Source of the DNA: Herminiimonas arsenicoxydans
GTDB lineage: Bacteria > Pseudomonadota > Gammaproteobacteria > Burkholderiales > Burkholderiaceae_D
Direction of reading: 5' to 3'
Assembly: GCA_000026125.1 (NCBI GenBank)
Contig: CU207211.1
Coordinates: 3,162,001 to 3,226,000, forward strand
DNA: 64,000 nt
Each line of letters starts with the position of its first letter. The first letter of the stretch is position 1. Positions 17,913-27,097 of the stretch are shown piece after piece. The notes beneath the pieces were generated by a model. That model was not told the origin of the DNA, searched no databases, and worked only from the letters and a program-made list of their open reading frames with translations. The position numbers and the translations under genes are program-made.

Positions 17913-19475
17913 TCAATTTCGCAGATATTCGAGCAACTCCGGGACCTCATATAGCAAGTTCTTTAGTTGCGAAACATTGAGCGAAGCAAAAGCAGCAACG
18001 TCCTCGATGCCTACTTTGTTTCCATCTTGCTTAATAGCTTGGGCTCTTTTATAAGCCTGCTTAAAATCTTCTATATGAATAGTACGAAGATAGAATTTTC
18101 TTTGCTTTGAGTTTTCCTTAAGTTCCCTTGCTGTCTCTTCTTTCCTGCTTTCCAGCCATTCCGCATCTCGTATAGAGGCTCGAAAAAAAGCTTGTTGTGC
18201 CAGGTTCTTCCATGTTCGAACACTCCTATCCTTTGCTCTTAAAATTGCTTGCAAGATAGAACTTCTATCCATTTCTATACTTGGTAGATTAGCGGTTGCC
18301 CCTTTTCTTCCATGAGGATATTTACTTTCAAACCAAATCGAATCGAAAATTGTGAGATACCAAAACAAATATTTATATCGCCGATATATAAAGCTACGAG
18401 TGGTAGCTTCCCCCACATCAGCTTGAGTTTGCAATGCCAATAGCCGCGCTTCGTCAATTGATCTCGGAATTCGATATCTCTTTTCGCCTTGACAGCTCAA
18501 AGCATTACTTTCAGTTTCTGCGGGCATCATAAACTCCCCGAGTTTAGAAAGAGTTTCTTTAAAATTCTTATCGACCGTAGCAAGCAAAGCACATATTTGA
18601 GGGGCGCGAAACTCTTGCTTACTTGTTGACCCAATTAATGCGTGAGTGAATCCTTCTGTTCGTTGCGCAGCGATGGTCAGTATCGCCTTTGCCCCCTTTG
18701 ATTCATATGGACCAGCGAGGTAGTCCAACAACTGCGGTCTATTTGATAAGCCCATTTCATCCAGACGCGAATCAAAAAACCTATATACATCGTTGTATCC
18801 CTCAAAATTCCTTCTGCTCGACAATGCTTCCGCACTATAGACCGCTAGCCGCCCCCAGCCTCTATTCAATGATTTCTTTCCTGACGAAATGGATCTCAGA
18901 TCGTAGCCGCAAGAACATATAACGCGTGCTTGCATGTATGTACCAGACATGCGAAATAGCTGCTCACATTTCGGGCATCTAGTCGCGAGGTCGAGACCGT
19001 GTCTATGACAAACACGAACAAAAGGGAGATGATGAGAACGACGCAAATATGGCTCACCGTAATATTGAAAATCTTCGTCCAAACAAACTGGACACATTTT
19101 CAAAAGAGCGGGACGCAGAAAATCGGTACGACGCCACGCTTTCCGCCTGCTCCTCTGCATTAATTTTGGAAGCTCAGGCGTTGTCCCATCCTCACTAATA
19201 ATATGTCTTCGTTCACTATGAAAGCGCAACCAGTAAGGGTAGGTCGTTAACTCCATCATCACATTGCCGTATGTAGTACCCAAAGCGCACAATATTTCGT
19301 CCATTTCGACACTCGGCATAAAAATATCTCGCACTCCCATCGTATCGATCTTACGGGGTGTAAATTGATCTACCAAATAATCAATCGATGATGGATGATT
19401 GTGAATTTTTAGTCGAAAAAGCCAGCTTCCCAGTATTTCGTCGGGATATGGAGAAACAAAAAAGGGGATATGCAT
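17913..19475 (-). CDS. tniQ: TniQ-family transposon targeting protein (short form)
   Basis: A 520-residue TniQ-family protein. The N-terminus has the family opening PYPDEILGSWLFRLKIHN. The zinc-ribbon set follows at about 128-190: CPVCLDED, then RRSHHLPFVRVCHRHGLDL and ATRCPKC, with a further CSCG. The C-terminal half is unlike the larger TnsD next door. TniQ proteins bridge TnsC and a target-recognition factor. With a separate TnsD present, this one may serve a second target pathway, as TnsE does in Tn7. It is the last gene of the operon, 20 nt after tnsD. Which target it recognises is unknown. Confidence 0.82.
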   Translation of the reverse strand: MHIPFFVSPYPDEILGSWLFRLKIHNHPSSIDYLVDQFTPRKIDTMGVRDIFMPSVEMDEILCALGTTYGNVMMELTTYPYWLRFHSERRHIISEDGTTPELPKLMQRSRRKAWRRTDFLRPALLKMCPVCLDEDFQYYGEPYLRRSHHLPFVRVCHRHGLDLATRCPKCEQLFRMSGTYMQARVICSCGYDLRSISSGKKSLNRGWGRLAVYSAEALSSRRNFEGYNDVYRFFDSRLDEMGLSNRPQLLDYLAGPYESKGAKAILTIAAQRTEGFTHALIGSTSKQEFRAPQICALLATVDKNFKETLSKLGEFMMPAETESNALSCQGEKRYRIPRSIDEARLLALQTQADVGEATTRSFIYRRYKYLFWYLTIFDSIWFESKYPHGRKGATANLPSIEMDRSSILQAILRAKDRSVRTWKNLAQQAFFRASIRDAEWLESRKEETARELKENSKQRKFYLRTIHIEDFKQAYKRAQAIKQDGNKVGIEDVAAFASLNVSQLKNLLYEVPELLEYLRN

Positions 19476-19495
19476 TTAATACTTAACTTAACTAA

Positions 19496-21373
19496 TTAGT
19501 GAGATAAGCAGCAACGACTTGCTCTATAGCTTGCTGCATACGATGTGAGTGCTTCACTCCAATTACGAATCCCAGCGTGCCGCTTAATTTTCCACATTGC
19601 AGGGAAAGCATACGTGGTTAGCAATTCATCAATCGCTCGCTCAATTCGATATTTGTTATATTCGAAAGCTGTCTCCGAATGCAACTCTAAGGCTGAGCGA
19701 AGTCGAGGAAGTTTGTCAGAAAATTTGTGCAATAATACTTCGCAACCAAGATGACGCAAAATCATTGTTTTGCTAATACGCCTTCGTTTCTTCTCCTTCC
19801 GCATTTCGCCAACTACCGTCACGACAGACTTTGAAAAAAGAAAATCTCGTGATAACCAATCAATGCGTGAAATACCTCTTCTAGTAACTACCTGGCACCG
19901 CAAGTTCTCATTTTTCAGCCAATCCTGATCATTGCGGTACAACCATGCAAAAAGATCCAGCCCGCGAGCACGAACAGCATTGAGGCCGTTTCGGCCTTCG
20001 GAATCTATCAAGGCCATCCACTCTAATCGCTTGCGCGTTTTTAATTGCTGAGTTTTGAGCACCAGCCTTTCTGTAGCTATATCTGAATTACTTCGAAGAA
20101 TGCGATATACGCTACAAATTGATACGGCATGCTCTCTGGCAATAACGTCAATTTTCTCGCCACTCTTCAGATCAGCGTTTATTGCATTAACAACGTCAGG
20201 ATATAAATGCTTGCGACGCTCAGAAACCGGTATTCCAAGTTTTCTTCGCCGTTCCACAACGGTTGTAATACTTAGCCCTGATTCTGATGCCGCCAGACGA
20301 CACGATTTCGATCCATCCTTGATAGCAGGGTGATCTACAAGTAGATGATGCGACTTGTCAGCATTAGGAACATCTGTGACTTGTAGCTCTTGACTCTTCG
20401 TAGTTTGTTCAAGAACTTGCTTGAATCGATCTATTGAACCAAACAAAAAACCAATCAAAAATAGATGACATATAGGATGCATTGCACGATCCGATCGATC
20501 CACTACATCGCGCAACCATCGCAAAGGTTCCTTTTGGCTTGAAAGTAATCGATCTTGATGCTCGAAACTACTAAAGTCTTCGTAGTACCTTCGTACTTCA
20601 ATAGCAAGCGCATCTAGTTTGATCTTATTATTTCTTGTACAAAGCCCTTTCGCCAATAACGCTTGCCGGTAGACAACCGTCCTCAGCTTTGTATCAATCG
20701 GCGACAGGTTAGCCTGTAGTAAATCTATCGAAAGATGGGCTAGAACGGAATGCTTAGCGTTATCTGCAATGGATGTTTTATTACCGGATAAAAACGGTGG
20801 AAGCACCAGCGCCTGCCTTGCCCCTGATACGAGGTGGTCCCCATACTCAGATAGATTGACCCCATGAACCAAACAACTTCTGACAGCTGGCAAATTGTGA
20901 GAACGATGCCAATAGAGAGTGCCACTCACTTCAAAATCCTCTTGAATACAATGATTGCAAAATCGTAAGGCCGATGCGGCACCGAATCCATTTGCAACTG
21001 TCCCCATAAGAGTTTTAAGTCCGCCACCTCTCCCATATCGAAAAATCTCCATGCATCGAAGATGTCGTTCAAAGGGAAGAAATGGGCGGAAGTAGGGATA
21101 GAGCGTGCATCTATTTAGGATATCGACACAATCGCTAAAGGGAGAGAATTGTCCCAGCCTCTCACGATAGATATCCAATCCACCAGGTAGATCAATTGAA
21201 GGAATAATATTCGGACTACCGAAAAAAGCTTCCATGCAGTGCTTAGGCGAGCCCAAAGCGTTTTGCAAAGCAGTGCGAGCCAATACTGAATACAGCAACT
21301 CATCTTGCATCGGGGATGGGACGTATCCCAACACCAGCTTATTCTTGAACTGCTTGATAGGAAAACGTCCCAC
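19496..21373 (-). CDS. tnsD: TnsD-like target-site selector
   Basis: A 625-residue protein: TniQ domain first (MQDELLYSVLARTALQNALG near 22-41), zinc-binding residues in CNHCIQEDFEVSGTLYWHRS and SHNLPAVRSCLVHG, then a long C-terminal region with helix-turn-helix-like repeats (RLAASESGLSITTVVERRRK and DVIAREHAVSICSVYRILR). TnsD proteins bind a specific chromosomal attachment site through the C-terminus and recruit TnsC. The attachment gene is not evident: no recognised gene with its 3' end faces the tnsA-side boundary. The gene starts 6 nt after tnsC ends. Confidence 0.82.
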   Translation of the reverse strand: MGRFPIKQFKNKLVLGYVPSPMQDELLYSVLARTALQNALGSPKHCMEAFFGSPNIIPSIDLPGGLDIYRERLGQFSPFSDCVDILNRCTLYPYFRPFLPFERHLRCMEIFRYGRGGGLKTLMGTVANGFGAASALRFCNHCIQEDFEVSGTLYWHRSHNLPAVRSCLVHGVNLSEYGDHLVSGARQALVLPPFLSGNKTSIADNAKHSVLAHLSIDLLQANLSPIDTKLRTVVYRQALLAKGLCTRNNKIKLDALAIEVRRYYEDFSSFEHQDRLLSSQKEPLRWLRDVVDRSDRAMHPICHLFLIGFLFGSIDRFKQVLEQTTKSQELQVTDVPNADKSHHLLVDHPAIKDGSKSCRLAASESGLSITTVVERRRKLGIPVSERRKHLYPDVVNAINADLKSGEKIDVIAREHAVSICSVYRILRSNSDIATERLVLKTQQLKTRKRLEWMALIDSEGRNGLNAVRARGLDLFAWLYRNDQDWLKNENLRCQVVTRRGISRIDWLSRDFLFSKSVVTVVGEMRKEKKRRRISKTMILRHLGCEVLLHKFSDKLPRLRSALELHSETAFEYNKYRIERAIDELLTTYAFPAMWKIKRHAGIRNWSEALTSYAASYRASRCCLSH

Positions 21374-21379
21374 CGAACT

Positions 21380-22789
21380 TCACTCTTGAAACGGATCTTC
21401 CCGAGGTAAATTCGGTGCCGTATCGGAAGATATTTTTTGACTACGTTTTCGTCGAGGCTCTCTCTTCACGGAAGAATTTGTATTTACTGTCTGTTCGACG
21501 ATTTCTTCGAACTCAGAGCCGCTGTTAATTTTTACTTCATCCTCATTCGCGCCAAGCAATCGACGTAAAGCCATATATTTTGGGCTGAAAAGCAAATCGT
21601 CGAACGCACGCAGTTGCTCTGGCTCTCCACTACGAAGTGCCAGAATCGCTGGTTGAAGGAACGCCATATCCATGGCAGATGTCCTGGCAAAAGCAGCCTC
21701 GTCGATAATTTCGCGGCCACCAATCTCATTTCTTTGCGCCAGCATAAACGCCAGTGTGGCAAATGCAGTGTTTCCACCCGAACTGTCATGCCAGGCATCT
21801 CGTATTTTCTTGGTAAGAGGTTTTTTATTTTTTACAAACGAGTAATCCCATTGAACCTCACAAAACTCCTCCCACTGTATATCCGACTTTCCCATTGGAC
21901 GGATGATAGTCTCACCAGCAGAGGCGAGTTTCCGTAGATTTCTGACACTCCCCTCTAGTACCGTCTGAACGGCTGGGGTTGCCAGGATGAGCAGACTAAT
22001 TCCCAATCGTTCAATAATTTCACTGAACAAATTCAACATAAATTCGGCGTTGCCTCCACGGGCATATCGCAAATTTTGCACTTCATCTATTACCAAGAAT
22101 CCCAGCGAAATTGCAGTCGCTACACTATTCATCAATTCGACCATAGGAGCAATTTGCCGGAGACTGATCGCTTGACGGGTATAGGTCGTCCCTAGCAACT
22201 CATCAACCTGCTCAAAAAACTGGACGCATAAACTTCTTAACGTTGCATCGTGAGGCACTCTCAAAAAGATGTAGACCACCTGCTGGCAGATGAGAGACTG
22301 CCCGTTGTACTCCCTATGTGAAATTACCTGCGGATATCGAAGCAAGAAAGATTTCGCAAAGGTGGTTTTCCCCATTCCACTGACTGACATCATCAAATGT
22401 CCTGCTGCGGCCGATTTCCAGTCAGAAGGGAACGGCACACCTCCCTTCCCGCCCGACGCCAAAGCATGTCTCCGTTGGCGATCCATGATTGTTAAGGGGT
22501 TACGTGCAATGTATGTTTGTCTCATCATTGATGTAAGCGCCAAGCCGGCCCTCTGAAACTCAGGGAACGGGTGCACTACGTCATTGAGAATAGGGAGTTC
22601 CATTAGCCGTACAACATCGCTCGCTTTTCTCTCTTTGTCAGTAACTCTTGGAGGATAATGAGCAAGCGTAGTAAGAAAATCGTCTTTTTTATTCTCCAAT
22701 GACGGAAGAGCTTCGATAAATGGATTACCAGCAAAGCGACGTACTCCAGTTTCGATATATTTGGCAGGGACAATGAGAGCATTTGTCAT
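21380..22789 (-). CDS. tnsC: TnsC-like AAA+ ATPase
   Basis: A 469-residue AAA+ protein. Walker A is seen in MMSVSGMGKTTFAKS near 136-146 and Walker B in LGFLVIDEVQNLRYA near 230. TnsC polymerises on target DNA with ATP, links the target selectors to TnsAB and gives target immunity. The C-terminal 60 residues are basic and low in complexity (VKREPRRKRSQK), perhaps a TnsAB- or DNA-contacting tail. It overlaps the tnsB stop by 4 bp (ATGA), showing translational coupling. Confidence 0.88.
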   Translation of the reverse strand: MTNALIVPAKYIETGVRRFAGNPFIEALPSLENKKDDFLTTLAHYPPRVTDKERKASDVVRLMELPILNDVVHPFPEFQRAGLALTSMMRQTYIARNPLTIMDRQRRHALASGGKGGVPFPSDWKSAAAGHLMMSVSGMGKTTFAKSFLLRYPQVISHREYNGQSLICQQVVYIFLRVPHDATLRSLCVQFFEQVDELLGTTYTRQAISLRQIAPMVELMNSVATAISLGFLVIDEVQNLRYARGGNAEFMLNLFSEIIERLGISLLILATPAVQTVLEGSVRNLRKLASAGETIIRPMGKSDIQWEEFCEVQWDYSFVKNKKPLTKKIRDAWHDSSGGNTAFATLAFMLAQRNEIGGREIIDEAAFARTSAMDMAFLQPAILALRSGEPEQLRAFDDLLFSPKYMALRRLLGANEDEVKINSGSEFEEIVEQTVNTNSSVKREPRRKRSQKISSDTAPNLPREDPFQE

Positions 22790-24993
22790 TTTTTATTCCT
22801 GTTTTCTTGAATAATTCGCAGCCGTTCCAATCGCTCCTGCTCTTCCAATTTTTGCCAGTCAGCTTTAACACTATCGCGGCTAGGTTCACCACGAATCGGC
22901 GCCTTTTGACGGCCGGTGAGCAACTCTTTCATACTCTCTGTTTCTATTATTCGCCGAGCCCTTGTTTCCTGCGAATCCATTTGTCTTTTATTCACCGGCG
23001 TTTTGGCTATAGCTCCCTTTTTACTATTCTTCGTATTCGCAAGATGCTTGTTATTTAAGCGTGTAACGCGACTTTCATGATCGGAGCGAGCCCAATGTAT
23101 AGCAGTACGGCCTAATAAGGCCTCCTCCTCATCAAGAGTAAGACCCGCAATCTCTTTCATAGCGCCCACACTCAACCTAAATCGCGCCCACTCACCAAAT
23201 TTTGTTTCCACAAATATTTCTAATGGATCAGTCTTGTCTAGGCGTACTTTGACACTTTTTGCACGCGACGTTGAAATACGCGCCATTTCAATCGCTATCT
23301 CATTTACAGGCAAGTAAGGCCGCTGCTTATATCGTAAAACTCCCCGCGCAATGCTTGCACTATCCGTTCCCAAGAGTAAACGGAAATAGTCCTCGTCTGC
23401 TAACGGCGGCGTGCGAAGTCCAGTAACGTTCCTCAATCCCCACATATATGCGTCACGCGGTTGAGGGGCTATCCCTGCCTGAGTTAGTACTTTTAGTTTA
23501 CGCAATGCTGTGTGCGGACGATTATTGTGATCATCAATGATCTCGATAAGCGATCGGTATGCATCTTTTAGCGAATGCACCGCGGCTACTGCCGCTTTTT
23601 TTTCAATCCGTTTCGTGCGTGGATCAAGAGGCCGATCCGCATACACTCCCTTTAACTCTGATGATGCCATTCGGCGCTTTATCTCGCGAATGAACCGTTC
23701 CACAATCGCTTTACCATCTGGGCATAGTGGTGGCAAAGGGGTTACCTCAATGCGAAGATCTTGTGCGACCGAGCGCTCCATTGATTCGCCAAGAAATTCA
23801 GACCCACGATCTGGACATAAAACTGCAGGGAATCGTCCGATTGGCCATCGATTGTCGTCTATATCTACACCCAACGAAGCAAACCTTTTTTCCCTTGAGG
23901 TGAATGCAATAAGCAATGCGTACCGCACTTCTTCCCATGAAGCGGGCTTTAGGGAAATATATGCTGAAATAACAAACCGACTCCATCGATCAATCAACAA
24001 ATATAGAATCGGTTTACCAACCACTAGACTTGGATCATCTGACGACACCAGATGAATTCTTCCGCCAGTTGCATCAATTTCATAGACTTCTCCGGGCCCA
24101 TTAGCGCGCACAGAACCCAAGCTGCCCGGATTTCGTTCATGTGACCGGACATTTCTTACTAGATCAGCATCTAATCGCGCATAGGAATGAATGTAGTATC
24201 GAAACTGCCTGACAGTAACGGGCTCAGACATCTCACGATTAAGGTATAGCCTATATTTTTCTGGATGCCGTTTACTAAAGTAGTTGGCGAGATAATATTC
24301 ATGTGCGATCGATACATACGTTGGGCCTGAGCGAAGCTTTGCTTTATAGCTGCGAATCATGTCCTCGATATCAGCTTCATCGACCACGAATTCGTTTACT
24401 CCTAATTCCGGCGCCAATATTGATTGTCGCCCGCGTCTTTTGTATATCTTTTCAGCACTTCCATCTGTTGGTTGAAATTTATACCCAGCTAGTCCAGGCG
24501 TTGCACCTCGAGCTAATGGCAATAGTGCTTTGCGCACTCCGCCAAAATAGTAAAATCGCATCACCAATCGATACAAGGTGGTTTTGTTTACACACAACGA
24601 TTCTGCTCGCCGTCGAATGCAGGATGAGAATGAGCGCGCAGATAAATTTTCTTCCTTTTCAAACAATGAAACGAGAGGTTCAATCATTTCCCATGCGGCA
24701 TTCAGTTTGAATTCACTCGCTTCGTCTTTGACGCTTCTTGTGAATACAAAAGGTAATTGAATTTGCCCAATTTCTCCTCCCTCATCCCGAAGCAACGCTT
24801 TTATTTCTTCTATCGCATACCGAATAGGTCGCCTTGCAAAGTATGCCTTTTCGGCTACATCGACCCACATTCCGAAAACACAGGTTTCAAAAATATGCGT
24901 TAGCCTCAAATATGTAGTCGGATTTTCAAATCGCACGACCATCCCAGCGGAGAGTGCGGCATTTGGAGTCGCTATAAACTTAATTGGCTGCAT
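22786..24993 (-). CDS. tnsB: TnsB-like DDE transposase
   Basis: A 735-residue transposase of the Tn7 TnsB / retroviral integrase superfamily. The catalytic acids are seen in YEIDATGGRIHLV, LCPDRGSEFLGESM and GKAIVERFIREIKRR (D, D, E). N-terminal HTH regions precede the core. The last 100 residues are charged and basic (NTKNSKKGAIAKTPVNKRQ), as in TnsB tails that contact TnsC. TnsB binds the transposon ends and joins them to the target. It overlaps tnsA by 14 bp. Confidence 0.9.
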   Translation of the reverse strand: MQPIKFIATPNAALSAGMVVRFENPTTYLRLTHIFETCVFGMWVDVAEKAYFARRPIRYAIEEIKALLRDEGGEIGQIQLPFVFTRSVKDEASEFKLNAAWEMIEPLVSLFEKEENLSARSFSSCIRRRAESLCVNKTTLYRLVMRFYYFGGVRKALLPLARGATPGLAGYKFQPTDGSAEKIYKRRGRQSILAPELGVNEFVVDEADIEDMIRSYKAKLRSGPTYVSIAHEYYLANYFSKRHPEKYRLYLNREMSEPVTVRQFRYYIHSYARLDADLVRNVRSHERNPGSLGSVRANGPGEVYEIDATGGRIHLVSSDDPSLVVGKPILYLLIDRWSRFVISAYISLKPASWEEVRYALLIAFTSREKRFASLGVDIDDNRWPIGRFPAVLCPDRGSEFLGESMERSVAQDLRIEVTPLPPLCPDGKAIVERFIREIKRRMASSELKGVYADRPLDPRTKRIEKKAAVAAVHSLKDAYRSLIEIIDDHNNRPHTALRKLKVLTQAGIAPQPRDAYMWGLRNVTGLRTPPLADEDYFRLLLGTDSASIARGVLRYKQRPYLPVNEIAIEMARISTSRAKSVKVRLDKTDPLEIFVETKFGEWARFRLSVGAMKEIAGLTLDEEEALLGRTAIHWARSDHESRVTRLNNKHLANTKNSKKGAIAKTPVNKRQMDSQETRARRIIETESMKELLTGRQKAPIRGEPSRDSVKADWQKLEEQERLERLRIIQENRNKK

Positions 24994-25780
24994 TGCTCAA
25001 TACCAGTGGTTTATCAAATGAAATACTGTGATGTAGAGATACTGGGAGTTGATTTGTCCATCCGCAATATCGAAAAGCATCTGCTGCCACGGAAAATTCC
25101 AACTTTAACTGGCTTGCTGTTTTCTGTAGTAGCTCAACTAATTGCACATTTCTAGAATAATTATTCATAAACGACATCGCGAAGGTATTAGTCTTTTGGA
25201 TTGAGGGCATATAACGGTGTCGGAACCATGACCTCAGAAAACGAAGATTCTCTAATACGATATCGTTAAATAATGATGTATCTATGAGTACCCATGGAAT
25301 GGATTGCTCTCGACACCATTCGTATTCAATGGCAAGTCGGAGTTTTACGCGGGGATTGTTCGCATCTTCTGGAGTTTTGATACTCGCCGCTTTGTACTGC
25401 ACACCATTAGTAGTGTTTTCAGTAATCAGAAAATCAATTGTGAATGGCTCAGGATATATGCCACGATAGCCATGCTGCACACCGAATTGACTACAAAGCT
25501 CTATAGTTCGAGCAATATCCAATATTGGAAATTGCTCTCGAATGTCTATGACGTTAGATTTCCGCTCCTGCAAATAGAAGTATGTCACTTCTAGTTTTGA
25601 GAGAAAATGAAAGGAGCGGTCCACATTGATGCCTTGGACAATACTGGAAGTCCCGCGAGAGGGAACATCACGGACCTTGAGCCAAGGGACATACGCCTCA
25701 CCAATACCAATACCGCGTCCGCGTCGAATCCTGGCGCTTAAATGAGGGAGATAAAGGTCGGATGTCGTTGGCCATTCCAT
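24980..25780 (-). CDS. tnsA: TnsA-like endonuclease
   Basis: A 266-residue protein with the TnsA nuclease pattern: E in LSKLEVTYFYLQERKS, D in YPEPFTIDFLITE and a K in VQYKAASIKTPED, a PD-(D/E)XK fold, followed by the winged-helix C-terminal domain. It nicks the 5' ends of the element so that, with TnsB, transposition is cut-and-paste rather than replicative. It is the first gene of the tns operon. A stop codon in frame upstream fixes the ATG at 25,780; AGGA and GAGGG precede it. Confidence 0.87.
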   Translation of the reverse strand: MEWPTTSDLYLPHLSARIRRGRGIGIGEAYVPWLKVRDVPSRGTSSIVQGINVDRSFHFLSKLEVTYFYLQERKSNVIDIREQFPILDIARTIELCSQFGVQHGYRGIYPEPFTIDFLITENTTNGVQYKAASIKTPEDANNPRVKLRLAIEYEWCREQSIPWVLIDTSLFNDIVLENLRFLRSWFRHRYMPSIQKTNTFAMSFMNNYSRNVQLVELLQKTASQLKLEFSVAADAFRYCGWTNQLPVSLHHSISFDKPLVLSNAAN

Positions 25781-25798
25781 CCCTCAATTATCCTATCA

Positions 25799-25816
25799 AT
25801 AGGAATTAATTCCTAT
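25799..25816. promoter_or_regulatory. 18-bp perfect palindrome before tnsA
   Basis: ATAGGAATTAATTCCTAT is its own complement and lies 19 bp before the tnsA start, next to a smaller palindrome, CCTATCAATAGG. It is a candidate operator controlling the tns operon or a transposase-binding feature of the end. Confidence 0.45.
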
Positions 25817-25888
25817 AATATTAGGCAATTAAAGTGTTATTTCATGAAAACAATGTCGTAAATTGTTTATTGCAGTCATAAAGATCAC

Positions 25889-25914
25889 AGGCCGCTCATT
25901 GAGCGGCCTTTTTT
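25889..25914. terminator. rho-independent terminator at the Tn7-like boundary
   Basis: AGGCCGCTC-ATT-GAGCGGCCT followed by a T-run. Read rightward it would end a transcript coming from the transposon side or from a gene displaced by the insertion. A candidate transposon terminus (ACA at 25,887-25,889) abuts the stem, recalling Tn7 insertion in the glmS terminator. Confidence 0.7.
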
Positions 25915-26262
25915 ACAGGAAATTCGACGTCCTTGCTGGTGCCTGGGCCGATGTATTTTCACCTTTGCTTATCAGGCATGAAAAATTGCGCCATTTGGAA
26001 CCGGCATGGATGTATGGTTATGTTTTCGACTGTAGATTCATTGTTAGACGTTGAACGACCTTTCGTTGACGGATTCGTGTCTGATGTTGTCGTCTGGAAC
26101 AACGCCTGATTTAGGGTGCTCTTCGCGGTTCAGACAAAGCGGCAGGTCTAGCTGATATCGCCGAACGGATGAGGTCATCGCCGCTGCTGAGATTGCCTTG
26201 CTGCTACACAAGCTGTCAGGTAAAAAAAATTGGCTGGCAGTCACTCCAGAAAGGGATTCGAA
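25915..26262. other. intergenic region right of the Tn7-like end
   Basis: No gene could be recognised. Short ORFs on both strands lack ribosome binding sites and family motifs. The promoter of the DUF2807 gene must lie here. Confidence 0.4.
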
Positions 26263-27000
26263 ATGAACAAAATGTTAATCGTTGGAAGCCTGCTCTCTAT
26301 CGCGGCTTTGCCATGCAAAGCCGCAGGCAATTCGACTTCTACGGTACACGGCTCGGCCGGGAGCAATGGAAACAGCGTGGTGATTGTGAACGGGAAAACC
26401 GTATCCAGCACAGGTGAGAGCGTCATCGGTCAAGGGCCGATTAAGGAAGAAGTCAGACCTGTAGCCAGGTTTGATGCGGTAAAGATCGATGGACCTGTCG
26501 ACGTCACATACACCATCTCGACAACGCCGTCCGTGCGCCTGCTGGCGCAGGAAAACATCTTGCCATTGATCACTGTTGAAGTAGTGGCAGGTCAGCTCGT
26601 TCTGGCAATGAATAGATCATTCTCGACCAGCGCTCCTATACGTGCCCTGGTCGCAGGGCCTTCGCCAGTGGCCGTCGGGATTAACGGATCAGGAAGCTTT
26701 GTCGGCGCAGGGCTTGCCGGCGCGGCGCTACAGCTCCAGATTGCGGGGTCAGGCAACATCAAAGCGTCGGGTTCGGTGGATACGGTCAACGTTGTCGTGG
26801 CGGGATCCGGGGACGTCGACATTATCGGCATAAAGGCGAAGTCCGCAGATATCCAGATCCGTGGGTCAGGCGATGTGTACGCCTATGCCTCGCAATCCGC
26901 CAGGGTAGAGCTCTCTGGATCCGGTGACGTCCGCATTAAAGGGTCTCCGCCAAAACGCAATGTCGAACGCGCAGGAAGCGGGGATGTAATTTTTGAGTAG
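26263..27000 (+). CDS. exported DUF2807 (GIN-domain) protein
   Basis: A 245-residue protein with a signal peptide (MNKMLIVGSLLSIAALPCKA), so periplasmic or outer-membrane associated. The mature part is a repetitive beta-solenoid of the DUF2807 'putative auto-transporter adhesin head GIN' family: G-S-G-(S/D/N) turns recur about every 20 residues (INGSGSF, IAGSGNI, VAGSGDV, IRGSGDV, LSGSGDV, RAGSGDV). The N-terminal 40 mature residues are Gly/Ser/Asn rich. The start at 26,263 follows AAGGGA. The function of the family is unknown. It is the first chromosomal-type gene next to the Tn7-like boundary. Confidence 0.85.
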   Translation: MNKMLIVGSLLSIAALPCKAAGNSTSTVHGSAGSNGNSVVIVNGKTVSSTGESVIGQGPIKEEVRPVARFDAVKIDGPVDVTYTISTTPSVRLLAQENILPLITVEVVAGQLVLAMNRSFSTSAPIRALVAGPSPVAVGINGSGSFVGAGLAGAALQLQIAGSGNIKASGSVDTVNVVVAGSGDVDIIGIKAKSADIQIRGSGDVYAYASQSARVELSGSGDVRIKGSPPKRNVERAGSGDVIFE

Positions 27001-27097
27001 ATCCGCTTCCATCTGCCGGGATGAATACAATGATGCGCACCATCTGCCGGGAATAACGGCCCTTCAAGTAGTTTTAATTTTCTGAATTTAATTACAC

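Larger units (their letters stand above)
17913..25889 (-). mobile_element. Tn7-like transposition module (tnsA-tnsB-tnsC-tnsD-tniQ)
   Basis: Five genes in one tightly packed minus-strand operon encode a TnsA endonuclease, TnsB DDE transposase, TnsC AAA+ regulator and two TniQ/TnsD-family targeting proteins. In Tn7-like elements tnsA sits beside one transposon end, so that end should lie between 25,781 and about 25,890. One candidate is TGTGATCTTTATGACTG read on the minus strand from 25,889. The other end was not found and is probably left of the window. The change to GC-rich sequence after about 26,250 agrees with this boundary. Confidence 0.75.

Noticed and set aside
17913..25780. CRISPR-associated transposon, suggested by TniQ next to TnsABC
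   Set aside because: No Cas6, Cas7, Cas8, Cas5 or Cas12 gene and no CRISPR array are in the window. Parts outside the window cannot be excluded.
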